Positions 52,712-61,802 of a DNA stretch of 64,000 nucleotides are shown piece by piece. The DNA is from Paramuribaculum sp. Its GTDB lineage: Bacteria; Bacteroidota; Bacteroidia; Bacteroidales; Muribaculaceae. The notes beneath the pieces are model-generated. The model worked only from the letters and a program-made list of their open reading frames with translations, had not been told where the DNA came from and did no database searches. A program made the position numbers and the translations under genes. The stretch lies in contig JAFLSD010000001.1 in NCBI GenBank assembly GCA_022511125.1, positions 248,001 to 312,000 of the forward strand. Direction: 5' to 3'. Numbering within the stretch: the first letter of the stretch is position 1; each line of letters starts with the position of its first letter.

Positions 52712-52726
52712 CAGCGTAACCGGATT
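52691..52726 (-). terminator. Terminator of the Na/Pi transporter gene
   Basis: AATCCGGTT and AACCGGATT arms with a 13-base loop are followed on the minus strand by a T/A-rich tail. Confidence 0.6.
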
Positions 52727-52792
52727 GTCTTAAATTTGTTGCTGAATTTTAACGTCAGCCTACGATCTCAAAAGCGTTTTGACTTTTTCTGC

Positions 52793-54613
52793 TCAAGCGG
52801 CGTTAGTCTTGGCTTGCTCTCTTATCGCATCGACAACGTTGATGATATAGTCGCCGGTTTTTTCGAGAGTTGAAACAATATCCATGTAATATATACCGGC
52901 TTGATATTCATAAGAGCGATTATTGATATTGTCGATGTTGGCTGTACGGAGTTGATTGCGGAAATTGTTGATCTCACGCTCCTTGTTGTAGCTGACGATT
53001 ATTTCCTGTTCTCTGACATGATCGATATCTGAAAGTAGAGAGACCATATTGTTCATCGCTTCCTCGACATATCCGAACATGGTGTCGATATTCTCATATA
53101 TGCTGTCGTTGAAGCGAACAGAACTTTGCTGTTTTCTTATGAGAATCTTTCCAACCCCGGCGCAACAGTCGGCAATACTTTCCACTTCGCTTACGATTCT
53201 GAGCATGGATGCAATTTTGAGTTTACCGGCATTGGACAATCGTCCTTCGGAGATACGGTTCAAATAATGGGCTATTTCTATTTCCATGCGGTCGGAAATA
53301 TCCTCATATTTTTCAAGCCGCGAGAATTCGGTATTGAATTCCTCCGTATCCTCCTTGATGTGAACGAGATTCTGCGCCATTCCTATCATCCGTTGAACAC
53401 GTTCGGCGAACACCCCGACTTCTTTCTCAGCCTGAGCTATGTTAAGTTCGGCAGCCGACAACATACCGCGTGATATGAATTTGAGCTGGAATTCCTCGTC
53501 TTCCTTGTTCTTGGACGGTACCAGTTTTTCCACTATTTTCACGAATACATTCGTGAACCATATCATTACCGAAAGGTTGATAAGATTGAAAACGGTGTGG
53601 AAAATAGAAAGACCAATGGAAACACTCTGCTGTAGATGAGCGACTTTGACTGCGACATCGTGACCGGCTGGGAGTGAATTGTCAAACAGATGGTTATAAA
53701 CGTCGGGGTCAGTCTGTTCAATTTGGTTGACGTATTGCGACAAAGCAGCGGGGTCGCCTTGCCCCAGAGCCTCTGTGAGCCACTCGTTGAGGTGTACAAA
53801 GGGAAAATATAATATCAAAACCCATAACGTTCCGAGCAGATTGAACAGGAGGTGTCCCATAGCAGTACGTTTTGCCGCTACATTACCACTCATCGAAGCC
53901 AAGAGTGGCGTGATAGTCGTTCCAATGTTACTTCCGAGCACCAACGCACATGAAAGGGGGAAATCAATCCATCCTTTACTACACATAATCAGCGTGATCG
54001 CAAACGTAGCCGCAGAAGACTGAATCACCATGGTCAGCACTAATCCCACCGCAACGAATATGAGCACCGATCCATAACCCATCGAAGCATAATGCTGGAG
54101 GAAGGCGAACATCTCGGGGTTGCTTTGCAAATCAGGCACATATTCGCTGATCATATCAAGCCCCATGAACAAAAAGGCGAAACCGATAAGAAACTCACCT
54201 ATCGATTTGTTTCTGCTCTTTTTGGTGAATAGGAGGGGAATCGAAATGCCGATAAGAGGAAGGACAAAGGCGGAAATATTGACCTTAAATCCAAACAGGG
54301 CTATAACCCACGCGGTAAAGGTTGTTCCGACATTTGCACCCATAATCACTGCCATAGATTGTGCGAGCGACATCAATCCGGCGTTAACAAAACTAACAAC
54401 CATCACCGTACTGGCCGACGAACTCTGAATCAACGCCGTGATTAAAAATCCGGTCAAGGTTCCGGTAAATCGGTTGCGCGTCATTGCGGAAAGAATATTT
54501 CGCAGACGGTCTCCAGCCGCTTTCTGCAGGCCTTCACTCATCACCTTCATGCCGTAGAGGAACAATCCTACGGCACCTAAAAGGCCTAAAAAGTCCAAAA
54601 AACTGTAATTCAT
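52793..54613 (-). CDS. Na/Pi cotransporter-family protein with PhoU-like domain
   Basis: 606 residues. The first 380 residues contain eight or more membrane segments with the inverted Na_Pi_cotrans repeats (ALIQSSSASTVMVVSFVNAG and TMVIQSSAATFAITLIM, each with the QSS motif). The C-terminal 200 residues are a PhoU-like helical domain. Such proteins are thought to move phosphate with sodium. A good -7 box lies 51 bases upstream. Confidence 0.92.
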   Translation of the reverse strand: MNYSFLDFLGLLGAVGLFLYGMKVMSEGLQKAAGDRLRNILSAMTRNRFTGTLTGFLITALIQSSSASTVMVVSFVNAGLMSLAQSMAVIMGANVGTTFTAWVIALFGFKVNISAFVLPLIGISIPLLFTKKSRNKSIGEFLIGFAFLFMGLDMISEYVPDLQSNPEMFAFLQHYASMGYGSVLIFVAVGLVLTMVIQSSAATFAITLIMCSKGWIDFPLSCALVLGSNIGTTITPLLASMSGNVAAKRTAMGHLLFNLLGTLWVLILYFPFVHLNEWLTEALGQGDPAALSQYVNQIEQTDPDVYNHLFDNSLPAGHDVAVKVAHLQQSVSIGLSIFHTVFNLINLSVMIWFTNVFVKIVEKLVPSKNKEDEEFQLKFISRGMLSAAELNIAQAEKEVGVFAERVQRMIGMAQNLVHIKEDTEEFNTEFSRLEKYEDISDRMEIEIAHYLNRISEGRLSNAGKLKIASMLRIVSEVESIADCCAGVGKILIRKQQSSVRFNDSIYENIDTMFGYVEEAMNNMVSLLSDIDHVREQEIIVSYNKEREINNFRNQLRTANIDNINNRSYEYQAGIYYMDIVSTLEKTGDYIINVVDAIREQAKTNAA

Positions 54614-54663
54614 CTTCTGATGTTTTGAGGTAGAGAGGTAAGGTTTACGTCCCGTTTCTGACG

Positions 54664-54671
54664 CAAAGATA
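54664..54671 (-). promoter_or_regulatory. -7 box of the Na/Pi transporter gene
   Basis: TATCTTTG on the minus strand in the spacer before the gene, about 50 bases from the start. Confidence 0.6.
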
Positions 54672-54742
54672 GGTTAATTTTTTTAAATTATCCTATCCGA
54701 CCGCAGATTAATTTATCAAATAATTTTTTTCGTTACCGATTT

Positions 54743-56131
54743 TCATAATTGCCATCCTCCACCCAAAACCTTATATAGCTGAACCAGCGCGAGATGTTCG
54801 TCGCGAATGGCATTATTGAGACCTATCTGCGCTTCCAGATAGCGTCGCTGAGAGTCGAGCACATCGATATAGTTTATGCTTCCTCCGACATACTGTTTGC
54901 GTGTCAGGTCGTTGTATTTGTTGGCAGCTTCAAGCTGATTTGTTTTGAGAGCTACGGCATTACACGCACTTCTATAGCCGATAACGGCATCGTCAGCTTC
55001 TTTGAAAACCTCGAGTACTTTCTGCTCATATCCTAACCGGGCTTCTTCGTAAGCGGCAATCGCGGCTTTATATTTCGATTTTTTTCTGCCGAAGTCGAAA
55101 ATAGGACCTGTCAATCCTCCCATAACGAAAGAAAACGGGGATTTGAGGAGATTTCCGAAATCATTGTCCTCCACACCTCCTGTGAGCTCTATGTTAAGTT
55201 TGGGGAAACGGTCGGCATAAGCGGCTCCGACTGCAGCCATCGCCGCCTTAAGAGATGCTTCAGACGCCTGGACATCAGGGCGTCTTTCAAGTAATTCAGA
55301 CGGTATTCCCACGGGAATACGTCCTTCGAGCGTATTGTTTGTAAGTTCAGAGCTTCTTTTAATTTCGGTTTCGGGATTTTCTCCCATGAGAATAGCCAAA
55401 GCATTTTCAGTGGCGTTGATATTCGCTTCAAGGTTTGGTACCAAAGCTGCGGCGGTCGCATACTCCACTTTTGCCTGCTGATAGGGAATTTCGGCTGTTA
55501 ACCCTCCCTGAAAACGGATTCTGGCCAATTCCATCGCTTCCTTACGCATTTCGATCGTATGGCGAACAATCCAGAGTTCATTGTCAAGAGCCACCAGACG
55601 AAAATATGCCGATGCGGCTTCAGCCACGAGAGTCATTCGCATAGCCCGTTCATTGTCCATCATCGACTTCATCTCGGCCGCTGATTTCTTTTTAGTCCAA
55701 CGAAGATTGCCCCAAAGATCGGCTTCCCATCTCACGCTGGCTTTGATCCCTATTTCGGGATCGAGGAGTACAAGTTCTTCGTTGTAATGGTTAGTTTCCC
55801 GGTTAGCGTAAATATTTCCTCCAAGTGTAGGCAAAAGGTTGGCTTTATCGAATCCGAGCTGCTGACGGGCTTTTTCAACGCGTGCAGCTGCTATGGCGAG
55901 CCTTTTGTTATTTTCGAGTGTTTTACTGATAATTTCGCGCAAATATTCGTCGCCATAAAATTCCCACCATCTTAAGTCAGCGATCGTCAGAGTGTCGTGA
56001 CTTTCTTCCATGCCGATATTTTGTGGCAAATCGACCGATGGGGGTGTAAGGTTTTTCACTCCGTTACATCCGGTAAGTAGAGTCAAGCAAAAGAAAAGCA
56101 AAGCTAATATGGCGGTAGTAGCAACTCTCAT
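54743..56131 (-). CDS. Outer-membrane efflux lipoprotein, NodT type (pump 2)
   Basis: 462 residues. The lipobox LLTGCNG is that of OprM/NodT-type channels. LRWWEFYGDEYLREII, LPTLGGNIYANRE and ELLERRPDVQASEASLKAA are family motifs, and two OEP repeats are present. It forms the exit duct for pump 2. The start overlaps the end of the RND gene by four bases. Confidence 0.94.
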   Translation of the reverse strand: MRVATTAILALLFFCLTLLTGCNGVKNLTPPSVDLPQNIGMEESHDTLTIADLRWWEFYGDEYLREIISKTLENNKRLAIAAARVEKARQQLGFDKANLLPTLGGNIYANRETNHYNEELVLLDPEIGIKASVRWEADLWGNLRWTKKKSAAEMKSMMDNERAMRMTLVAEAASAYFRLVALDNELWIVRHTIEMRKEAMELARIRFQGGLTAEIPYQQAKVEYATAAALVPNLEANINATENALAILMGENPETEIKRSSELTNNTLEGRIPVGIPSELLERRPDVQASEASLKAAMAAVGAAYADRFPKLNIELTGGVEDNDFGNLLKSPFSFVMGGLTGPIFDFGRKKSKYKAAIAAYEEARLGYEQKVLEVFKEADDAVIGYRSACNAVALKTNQLEAANKYNDLTRKQYVGGSINYIDVLDSQRRYLEAQIGLNNAIRDEHLALVQLYKVLGGGWQL

Positions 56132-59100
56132 TTTTCCGAAGTTTTTTTGTTTAGTTTCTCCTTAATGCGATAAACCCAAACGAAAAAGAACGGCACAAAA
56201 ACGATACCGGCCGTAATCGCAACAATCATTCCGAAAAACACACCCGTCCCTATTCCCTGCCGGCTGGCCGAACCGGGTCCGGAAGCGAACACAAGGGGGA
56301 GAAGTCCCAGAATAAAGGCCAGAGAAGTCATCACAATGGGGCGGAAACGCAAATGTGCAGCAGTGAGAGCGGCCGCGACGAAATTACTGCCTTTCTCAAC
56401 TTCTTCTTTGGCGAACTCGACAATGAGGATGGCATTTCGAGCGACGAGACCCACAAGCATTACAAGTCCTATCTGGAAGTAGATGTTATTTTCCAATCCG
56501 AAAATCCATATTCCGATATAGGCTCCCAATCCTGCAATCGGCAGAGAAAGAAGCACTGCCACCGGCACCATCCAACTTTCATATTGAGCGGCAAGGAAAA
56601 GGAAAACGAAGAGAAATGCGAGCGCAAGGACTATTCCGGTCTGTCCGCTCTGGTTTTTCTCCTGATAGGACAATCCGCTCCATTCGAGACCAATATTCGA
56701 GGGGAGATGAGCGGCAGCGATCTCTTCGATAGCGGCCATTGCCTGTCCTGAACTATAACCGTGAGAGGCTTCACCAGAAACGGGAGCAGCGTTGAACATG
56801 TTAAAACGTTTGATCGTGCCGGGGCCAGTTTCGTATTTTGTCCCTCCGAGCGATGTGACGGGGATCATATTGTTGCCGGCTCCCTTGACGTAGAAAAGAT
56901 TCAGATTGTCCTTCGTAGCGCGGTAAGGTGCCTCAGCCTGGATATAAACGCGGTAAATTCGATTGAACATGTTGAAGTCGTTCACATAGATGGAACCGGT
57001 GAACGTTTTCATAGTAGAGAAAATGTCGGCCATCGAGACTCCCTGAAGACTTGCCTGGTCGCGATCGACATCGAAATACAACTGGGGTATATCGTTTTGC
57101 ATCGAAAGCGCGAGGGACGAAAGTTCGGGGCGTTTGGCCGCATAAAACATCAGAGTATCGGCAGCATTCTGCAAATCCTTGTATGTAGCGTCGCCTCTTG
57201 CCTCGAGTGCGAATTCGATGCCACCCGAATTACCCAAACCCGGTATGACTGGCGGTCTTGAGAGATAGACTTTGCTTTCGGGATAACGGCTAAATTCCTT
57301 TTTGACTCGTTCCATGATTTTAGCGGCGTCGGCAGTTTTTCTTTCTTCCCATGGCTTGAGAATAACCGTGAGCTGGCTACGCGCCTGGCTTGTTCCGACG
57401 CGTGGACTCGAGCCCGTGACGTTTAGGACGTAGTCGACATCGGGATCCTTAAGGAGATAGTCCATCGCCCGGTCGGTGACGGCACGAGTTCGTTCGATAG
57501 TAGCATCCTCGGGCAATTCAAGCTCAACGGTGAAGTATCCCTGATCTTCCTGCGGTATGAAGCTCTGAGGCAGCAGTTTATTCATCAGCCAAATGAGCAC
57601 GACAACCAGTCCGAAGGCGGCAACCATTCTTCGTGATCTCGTCAATGCAGTTATGATAGAGCGGGCGTAGAACTTGTTTCCTTTTGCAAGCCAGATGTTT
57701 ATACGGCGGAAAAACCGATTTTTGCGTTTTTTTTCGGGTCGAAGAAAGATTACGCACATAACGGGGCTTAGGGTAAGCGCCACGACTGTTGAGATAATAA
57801 CGGCAACCGCAATGGTTATTGTGAACTGTCGATAAAGCTGACCTGATATTCCGGGTAAGAAACTTACGGGGACAAACACGGCGCAAAGCACGAGCGACAT
57901 GGCCACCAATGCCCCTCCGAGACCGCTCATGGCTTTTTTTGTCGCCTCATAGGGAGAAAGGTGTTCCTGATTCATTATGCGGTCGACATTTTCGACGACC
58001 ACAATAGCATCGTCGACCACAATACCGATCGCCAGAATGAGCCCGAGGAGCGTGAGCATGTTGAGAGAGAATCCGAAAATCAGCATAACCCCGAAAGTAC
58101 CGATTAGCGAGATGGGGACGGCGATGATGGGTATTATCGTGGCTCTCCAACTCTGCAGGGAAAGGAAGACCACCAATATCACCAGCCCGAGCGCTTCGAA
58201 CAGAGTACGGTAGACATGATGAATCGACTCACTGATGTAGGTAGTCATGTCGAAGGGTATGTCGTAAGTTATGCCGTCGGGGAAATTTTTGCTGAGTTCT
58301 TTCATCGTCTCCTTAACGCGCTTGGCCACATCCATAGCGTTTGCTCCGGGGAGCATATTGATGTTCATGACCGCGGCGTTCTCTCCGTTAATTCCGCTCT
58401 CGGTATTGTAGGTTGCGGCTTCCAGTGAGACGCGAGCCACATCCTTGAGCCTAATCAGCGAGCCATCGGCGTTAGCCCTTATGACGATATCCTCGAAGTC
58501 GGAAACGGATGACAGTCTACCCTGAGCCGTAATGGGAAGGGTGACATCCACGCCATCCATCGGTGCCTGTCCGAGTACTCCGGCGGCAGATTCACGGTTT
58601 TGATCCTTCAATGCGTTCTGAAGATCCTTTACCGTCAACCCCATGTCGGCCAGTTTATCGGGCTGAACCCAAATCTGCATGGCATAATAACGGCTTCCGA
58701 CATTCGAGACGCTTCCGACTCCGGGAACACGTCGCAACATGTCGAGTACATTGAGGGTAGCATAGTTTGATAGATAAATTTCATCAAACTTCGGGTCGTC
58801 GGAAAGCAGAGTGATTGTCATCAGCTTGCTCGATGCCTGTTTTTCCACTGACAACCCGTTCTGAACCACTTCGGCGGGAAGTCTCGATTCAGCTTTTTTG
58901 ATTCGGTTCTGAATGTCGACGGCGGCGATATCGGGGTCAGTCGATATGTCGAACGTCACTTTAGCCGTAAATCCTCCGGAGTTGGAGCTTGATGACTCCA
59001 TGTAGAGCATTCCGGGCGTCCCGTTTAATTCCTGTTCAATCGGAGTGGCGACTGCTTGTGTGACGGTCTGCGCGTCGGCTCCGGGATAGGAGGCGGAAAC

Positions 59101-59235
59101 TTGTACGGTAGGCGGAACGATGTTGGGATATTGGTCGACAGGAAGTAGCGTAAGTCCAATGACTCCGACAATCACAATGACGATCGATATGACAATCGAA
59201 AAAACGGGCCGGTCTATGAAAAAGTCGGATTTCAT
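56128..59235 (-). CDS. RND efflux transporter (pump 2)
   Basis: 1035 residues of the HAE1 family, close in layout to AcrB. The N-terminus SDFFIDRPVFSIVISIVIVI, the TM4 double aspartate in AIGIVVDDAIVVVENV and the TM10 segment GLVARNAILIVEFAKEE are all present. The proton relay aspartates are intact, unlike in pump 1. It overlaps its partners by four bases on each side, so the three genes form a tightly coupled operon. Confidence 0.95.
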   Translation of the reverse strand: MKSDFFIDRPVFSIVISIVIVIVGVIGLTLLPVDQYPNIVPPTVQVSASYPGADAQTVTQAVATPIEQELNGTPGMLYMESSSSNSGGFTAKVTFDISTDPDIAAVDIQNRIKKAESRLPAEVVQNGLSVEKQASSKLMTITLLSDDPKFDEIYLSNYATLNVLDMLRRVPGVGSVSNVGSRYYAMQIWVQPDKLADMGLTVKDLQNALKDQNRESAAGVLGQAPMDGVDVTLPITAQGRLSSVSDFEDIVIRANADGSLIRLKDVARVSLEAATYNTESGINGENAAVMNINMLPGANAMDVAKRVKETMKELSKNFPDGITYDIPFDMTTYISESIHHVYRTLFEALGLVILVVFLSLQSWRATIIPIIAVPISLIGTFGVMLIFGFSLNMLTLLGLILAIGIVVDDAIVVVENVDRIMNQEHLSPYEATKKAMSGLGGALVAMSLVLCAVFVPVSFLPGISGQLYRQFTITIAVAVIISTVVALTLSPVMCVIFLRPEKKRKNRFFRRINIWLAKGNKFYARSIITALTRSRRMVAAFGLVVVLIWLMNKLLPQSFIPQEDQGYFTVELELPEDATIERTRAVTDRAMDYLLKDPDVDYVLNVTGSSPRVGTSQARSQLTVILKPWEERKTADAAKIMERVKKEFSRYPESKVYLSRPPVIPGLGNSGGIEFALEARGDATYKDLQNAADTLMFYAAKRPELSSLALSMQNDIPQLYFDVDRDQASLQGVSMADIFSTMKTFTGSIYVNDFNMFNRIYRVYIQAEAPYRATKDNLNLFYVKGAGNNMIPVTSLGGTKYETGPGTIKRFNMFNAAPVSGEASHGYSSGQAMAAIEEIAAAHLPSNIGLEWSGLSYQEKNQSGQTGIVLALAFLFVFLFLAAQYESWMVPVAVLLSLPIAGLGAYIGIWIFGLENNIYFQIGLVMLVGLVARNAILIVEFAKEEVEKGSNFVAAALTAAHLRFRPIVMTSLAFILGLLPLVFASGPGSASRQGIGTGVFFGMIVAITAGIVFVPFFFVWVYRIKEKLNKKTSEK

Positions 59236-60497
59236 TCTTTTTCGTCTTCGCTTTCAGGTTTTAAAGCGGCGCCGGACAAAGGTTCGACCTTCATGCCATG
59301 ACTCAACTTATGGAATCCTTCGACAACAATGTTTTCGCCTTTCGAGAGCCCTCTTTCGATCACGGTTTTATTATCAACTTCAGGGCCAATTTCGACAAAA
59401 CGCCTCTCGACGACGCTGTCAGGTTTCACGACATAGACGTAAGCTCCTCCCTTTTCGATTTCGAGCGCTTTCGAGGGAACGACAACGGCATTTTCCTTGA
59501 CGTCAAGCAGCATTTTCACACGCGTGAACTGTCCCGGCAGAAGTTCATGATTTTTATTCGGCATCTCTGCCCGAACCGAAAAGGTTCCTGTTTTGGGGTC
59601 GATCTGCGGATCGGCGAAATCCACTATTCCGCGATAGGGGTATTCGGATCCGTCGGCCAAAGTAACAGTGACGTATGCGTCTCTTGTGTGGATTGAGTCT
59701 TTCTGTCCGATGCTTACATTTCGGGCTTTTGATCTGAGGTAATCGAGGGATGTCATGCTGAAATCGATCTGCACGGAGTCGGTCTTAACGACTGTCGCGA
59801 GGAGTGATTTTCCTCCGGAGGGTCCGACGAGCGTGCCGATATCGACATTTCTCTCAGAGATATATCCGGAAATCGGGGATTTGACGGTGGTATATCCCAA
59901 AATCATTTGTGCTTGGGTAAGATCTGTTTCACTAACCGTGACATCGGCCATAGAACTCTCATATTGAGCTATGGCATTGTCGAGATCGAGCTGACTGGCA
60001 GCATTTTGTTCATAAAGCGGTCGGATTCGATTGAGATCACGTTCGGCTTTGTGTGCCTGTGCTTTGGCTTTGTTCAGCCGCGCTTTGGCACTTTCTACTT
60101 GAGCCCGGTATAACTTGGGGTCGATAATGAACAAAGTCTGTCCGCGTTCAACGTATGTGCCTTCGTCGAACAGCATCTGTTCGAGATATCCCTCGACACG
60201 TGCACGAATTTCAACAAATTGCTGTGCGCGGACTCTTCCGACGTATTCTCCATAGATGTTTACATCCTCTGTTTCAACGGGCTGTATAGTCACGACGGGT
60301 ATATCGGGTTCTATTTCCTTTGGCCGAAGAATGAAAATAATCCAAAGTGTGACTGCAGCGACAGCGAGCAAAAGGAGAATCCATTGCCATGGTTTAGGTC
60401 GGATATGGGTGGAGTTGTTGTATCTGTTCACCAAGTCCGAGAACTTTATATCTTTCAGCTTCTGAAGGTTGATAGTTTTATCTTTCTTTTCGTTCAT
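59232..60497 (-). CDS. Periplasmic adaptor (MFP) of pump 2
   Basis: 421 residues from MNEKKDKTINLQKLKD; the frame is open upstream but that part has no supporting features. Instead of a lipobox there is an N-terminal membrane helix (WILLLLAVAAVTLWIIFIL) at about residues 35-55. The lipoyl halves read FVEIRARVEGYLEQMLFDEG and TTVKSPISGYISERNVDIG around a helical hairpin rich in Ala, Lys and Arg. It links the RND pump to the outer-membrane channel. Confidence 0.93.
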   Translation of the reverse strand: MNEKKDKTINLQKLKDIKFSDLVNRYNNSTHIRPKPWQWILLLLAVAAVTLWIIFILRPKEIEPDIPVVTIQPVETEDVNIYGEYVGRVRAQQFVEIRARVEGYLEQMLFDEGTYVERGQTLFIIDPKLYRAQVESAKARLNKAKAQAHKAERDLNRIRPLYEQNAASQLDLDNAIAQYESSMADVTVSETDLTQAQMILGYTTVKSPISGYISERNVDIGTLVGPSGGKSLLATVVKTDSVQIDFSMTSLDYLRSKARNVSIGQKDSIHTRDAYVTVTLADGSEYPYRGIVDFADPQIDPKTGTFSVRAEMPNKNHELLPGQFTRVKMLLDVKENAVVVPSKALEIEKGGAYVYVVKPDSVVERRFVEIGPEVDNKTVIERGLSKGENIVVEGFHKLSHGMKVEPLSGAALKPESEDEKE

Positions 60498-60920
60498 TTG
60501 GGGGCGATATTGCTTATCCACACTGACATTCCGGGGCTTTTGGAGCCTAACTGCTTGAGATTGACAATGCAAAATAAATGATAATCCCGCTATTTTCAAC
60601 TATTTTCTTGTAAAACTATCAGCTAATTTACAAAAAATAACATTAGGGACTTAGATAAGATCCGGGAGATGTTTTTGGATGCCTAAATTGTTAAATATTA
60701 CTAAAACTGACGTATGCGATTATACTTATATCCTTGAAACTTAGGCACAAGAGGTGGGCAACTTTTAGCGTATAGGCCAAATTCGCAGATTGATGAGGAA
60801 ATCCGGTTGTAATTTTGCAACGAGTCCTCCGAGACAGACCTATCACCTGTCTCCTCGAAGGATGAGAGAACATTGACATGATTGTTTCAGTCCATCAGCC
60901 TTTATGGATCCGAAAGCAGG
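60498..60920. other. Spacer with second copy of the 39-bp element
   Basis: The 423 bases contain no clear gene. The side next to the adaptor must hold the pump 2 promoter, but no exact -7 box was found there (TATTTTG near 60583 is one base short). At 60680 and 60741, TGCCTAA and TTAGGCA form an inverted pair. The right half holds element copy 2, its -7 box and a 5' hairpin. Confidence 0.6.
60752..60817 (+). promoter_or_regulatory. Promoter with 39-bp conserved upstream element (copy 2)
   Basis: The element at 60752-60790 is identical over 39 bases to the copy at 24004-23966. It is followed after 19 bases by the -7 box TAATTTTG (60810-60817) inside GTTGTAATTTTGCA, which differs from copy 1 at one base. 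It reads rightwards, where no gene lies on the plus strand. Confidence 0.7.
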
Positions 60921-60940
60921 CTATTGAGCCTTTTGATTGA
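60823..60940 (+). ncRNA. Candidate small RNA (or short peptide mRNA) from copy 2
   Basis: The predicted transcript begins with a hairpin at 60825-60862 (outer TCCT/AGGA, inner GAGACAG/CTGTCTC). An ATG at 60878 opens a 20-residue frame (MIVSVHQPLWIRKQAIEPFD, stop at 60940). The transcript would run antisense into the 3' end of the M15 gene. Neither the RNA nor the peptide is proven. Confidence 0.3.
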
Positions 60941-61802
60941 GCAAATCCCTGTATCGTAGAATTTCAGGACGGTATTCAAAATGCATCGTATCGAAATGAT
61001 ACCAAGCTCCTCCCCAGATGAAACCGTATTTTTCGAAAATTCTGACGATTTCGTGCGGAATACGGTTAGCATACGAGATTTTTTTCGTTTCCGATGCTCC
61101 GGGATTTTTCCAAAGCCAGTAGTCGGAATGATCTACCCCTATGTCGAAAGCCATCCCATAGCTGTGTGCACTTTGTCTCTTCGCCCCTCTGACAGTGCGC
61201 CAATAAAACGTCCCCGAGCTATTTAGATACTTCCTCAAATCGGGATGTGCTTTGAGCTCTTCATAGACTTTCTGCAACTGCTGAGCCGCTCCGTTAACGG
61301 GTGTGAACCGCACTTTTCCTCCGAACCAATCGACGCTTACCAATTTTGAGGAGACCTCTCCGGAGCTTGAGCCGTACATCTTCTTGAACAGCTTCTCAGA
61401 GCGTGATCTCCCTGCATCGGCAAGATATTCAGGTGTTCCAAGCGAATCGGGATAAGGTACGTAGAACATGTCTTTGGGGGTAGAATTGTCAAGCATAAAT
61501 TCAAAATCCTTCTCTTTCCCGTCGTCGTATTGGAGCAGAGTACCGTCGGCGAAGACAAGATTGCCATCCTGATAGCCGGTGATTTCATCGGGATATGCCT
61601 CAAGCAATGCTCTGACACCAAGTGGATATGCGGCCATAGGGTCGGCCTCTATCGTATCAGCAACAATCTCGACGCTGTCGGTCTCTTGAACCGTCGTCGG
61701 GCTTCCTTCGTTACTTGCAGAAGTTCTATTTCCGCAACCAGCTGTAATTACGAGGAATATGGAGAACAGGACATTAACCAGACCGGGTGTAAACTTACTC
61801 AT
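60921..61802 (-). CDS. M15-type D-alanyl-D-alanine carboxypeptidase-like lipoprotein
   Basis: 293 residues. The lipobox VITAGCGN anchors it in the envelope. The M15/VanY-like zinc site is visible in SAHSYGMAFDIGVD (first His and Asp) and HFDTMHFEYRPEI (second His), and FIWGGAWYHF precedes it. It probably trims peptidoglycan stem peptides or endolysin-like bonds. The N-terminal 100 residues are of unknown fold. The start overlaps the YARHG gene by eight bases. Confidence 0.9.
   Translation of the reverse strand: MSKFTPGLVNVLFSIFLVITAGCGNRTSASNEGSPTTVQETDSVEIVADTIEADPMAAYPLGVRALLEAYPDEITGYQDGNLVFADGTLLQYDDGKEKDFEFMLDNSTPKDMFYVPYPDSLGTPEYLADAGRSRSEKLFKKMYGSSSGEVSSKLVSVDWFGGKVRFTPVNGAAQQLQKVYEELKAHPDLRKYLNSSGTFYWRTVRGAKRQSAHSYGMAFDIGVDHSDYWLWKNPGASETKKISYANRIPHEIVRIFEKYGFIWGGAWYHFDTMHFEYRPEILRYRDLLNQKAQ

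Noticed and set aside
60680-60747. TGCCTAA/TTAGGCA inverted pair as ends of a mobile element
   Set aside because: Only seven bases, enclosing 54 bases without transposon features and no target duplication.
23966-60790. Invertible 37-kb segment bounded by the two inverted 39-bp copies
   Set aside because: Each copy keeps its own -7 box on the outer-specific side at the same spacing, which fits promoters better than recombination sites; no recombinase gene is nearby.
60691-60879. 62-residue minus-strand frame across element copy 2
   Set aside because: Its reading through the 39-bp element gives a peptide (AYTLKVAHL) that looks conserved only because the DNA element is; no start context and no signal of coding.
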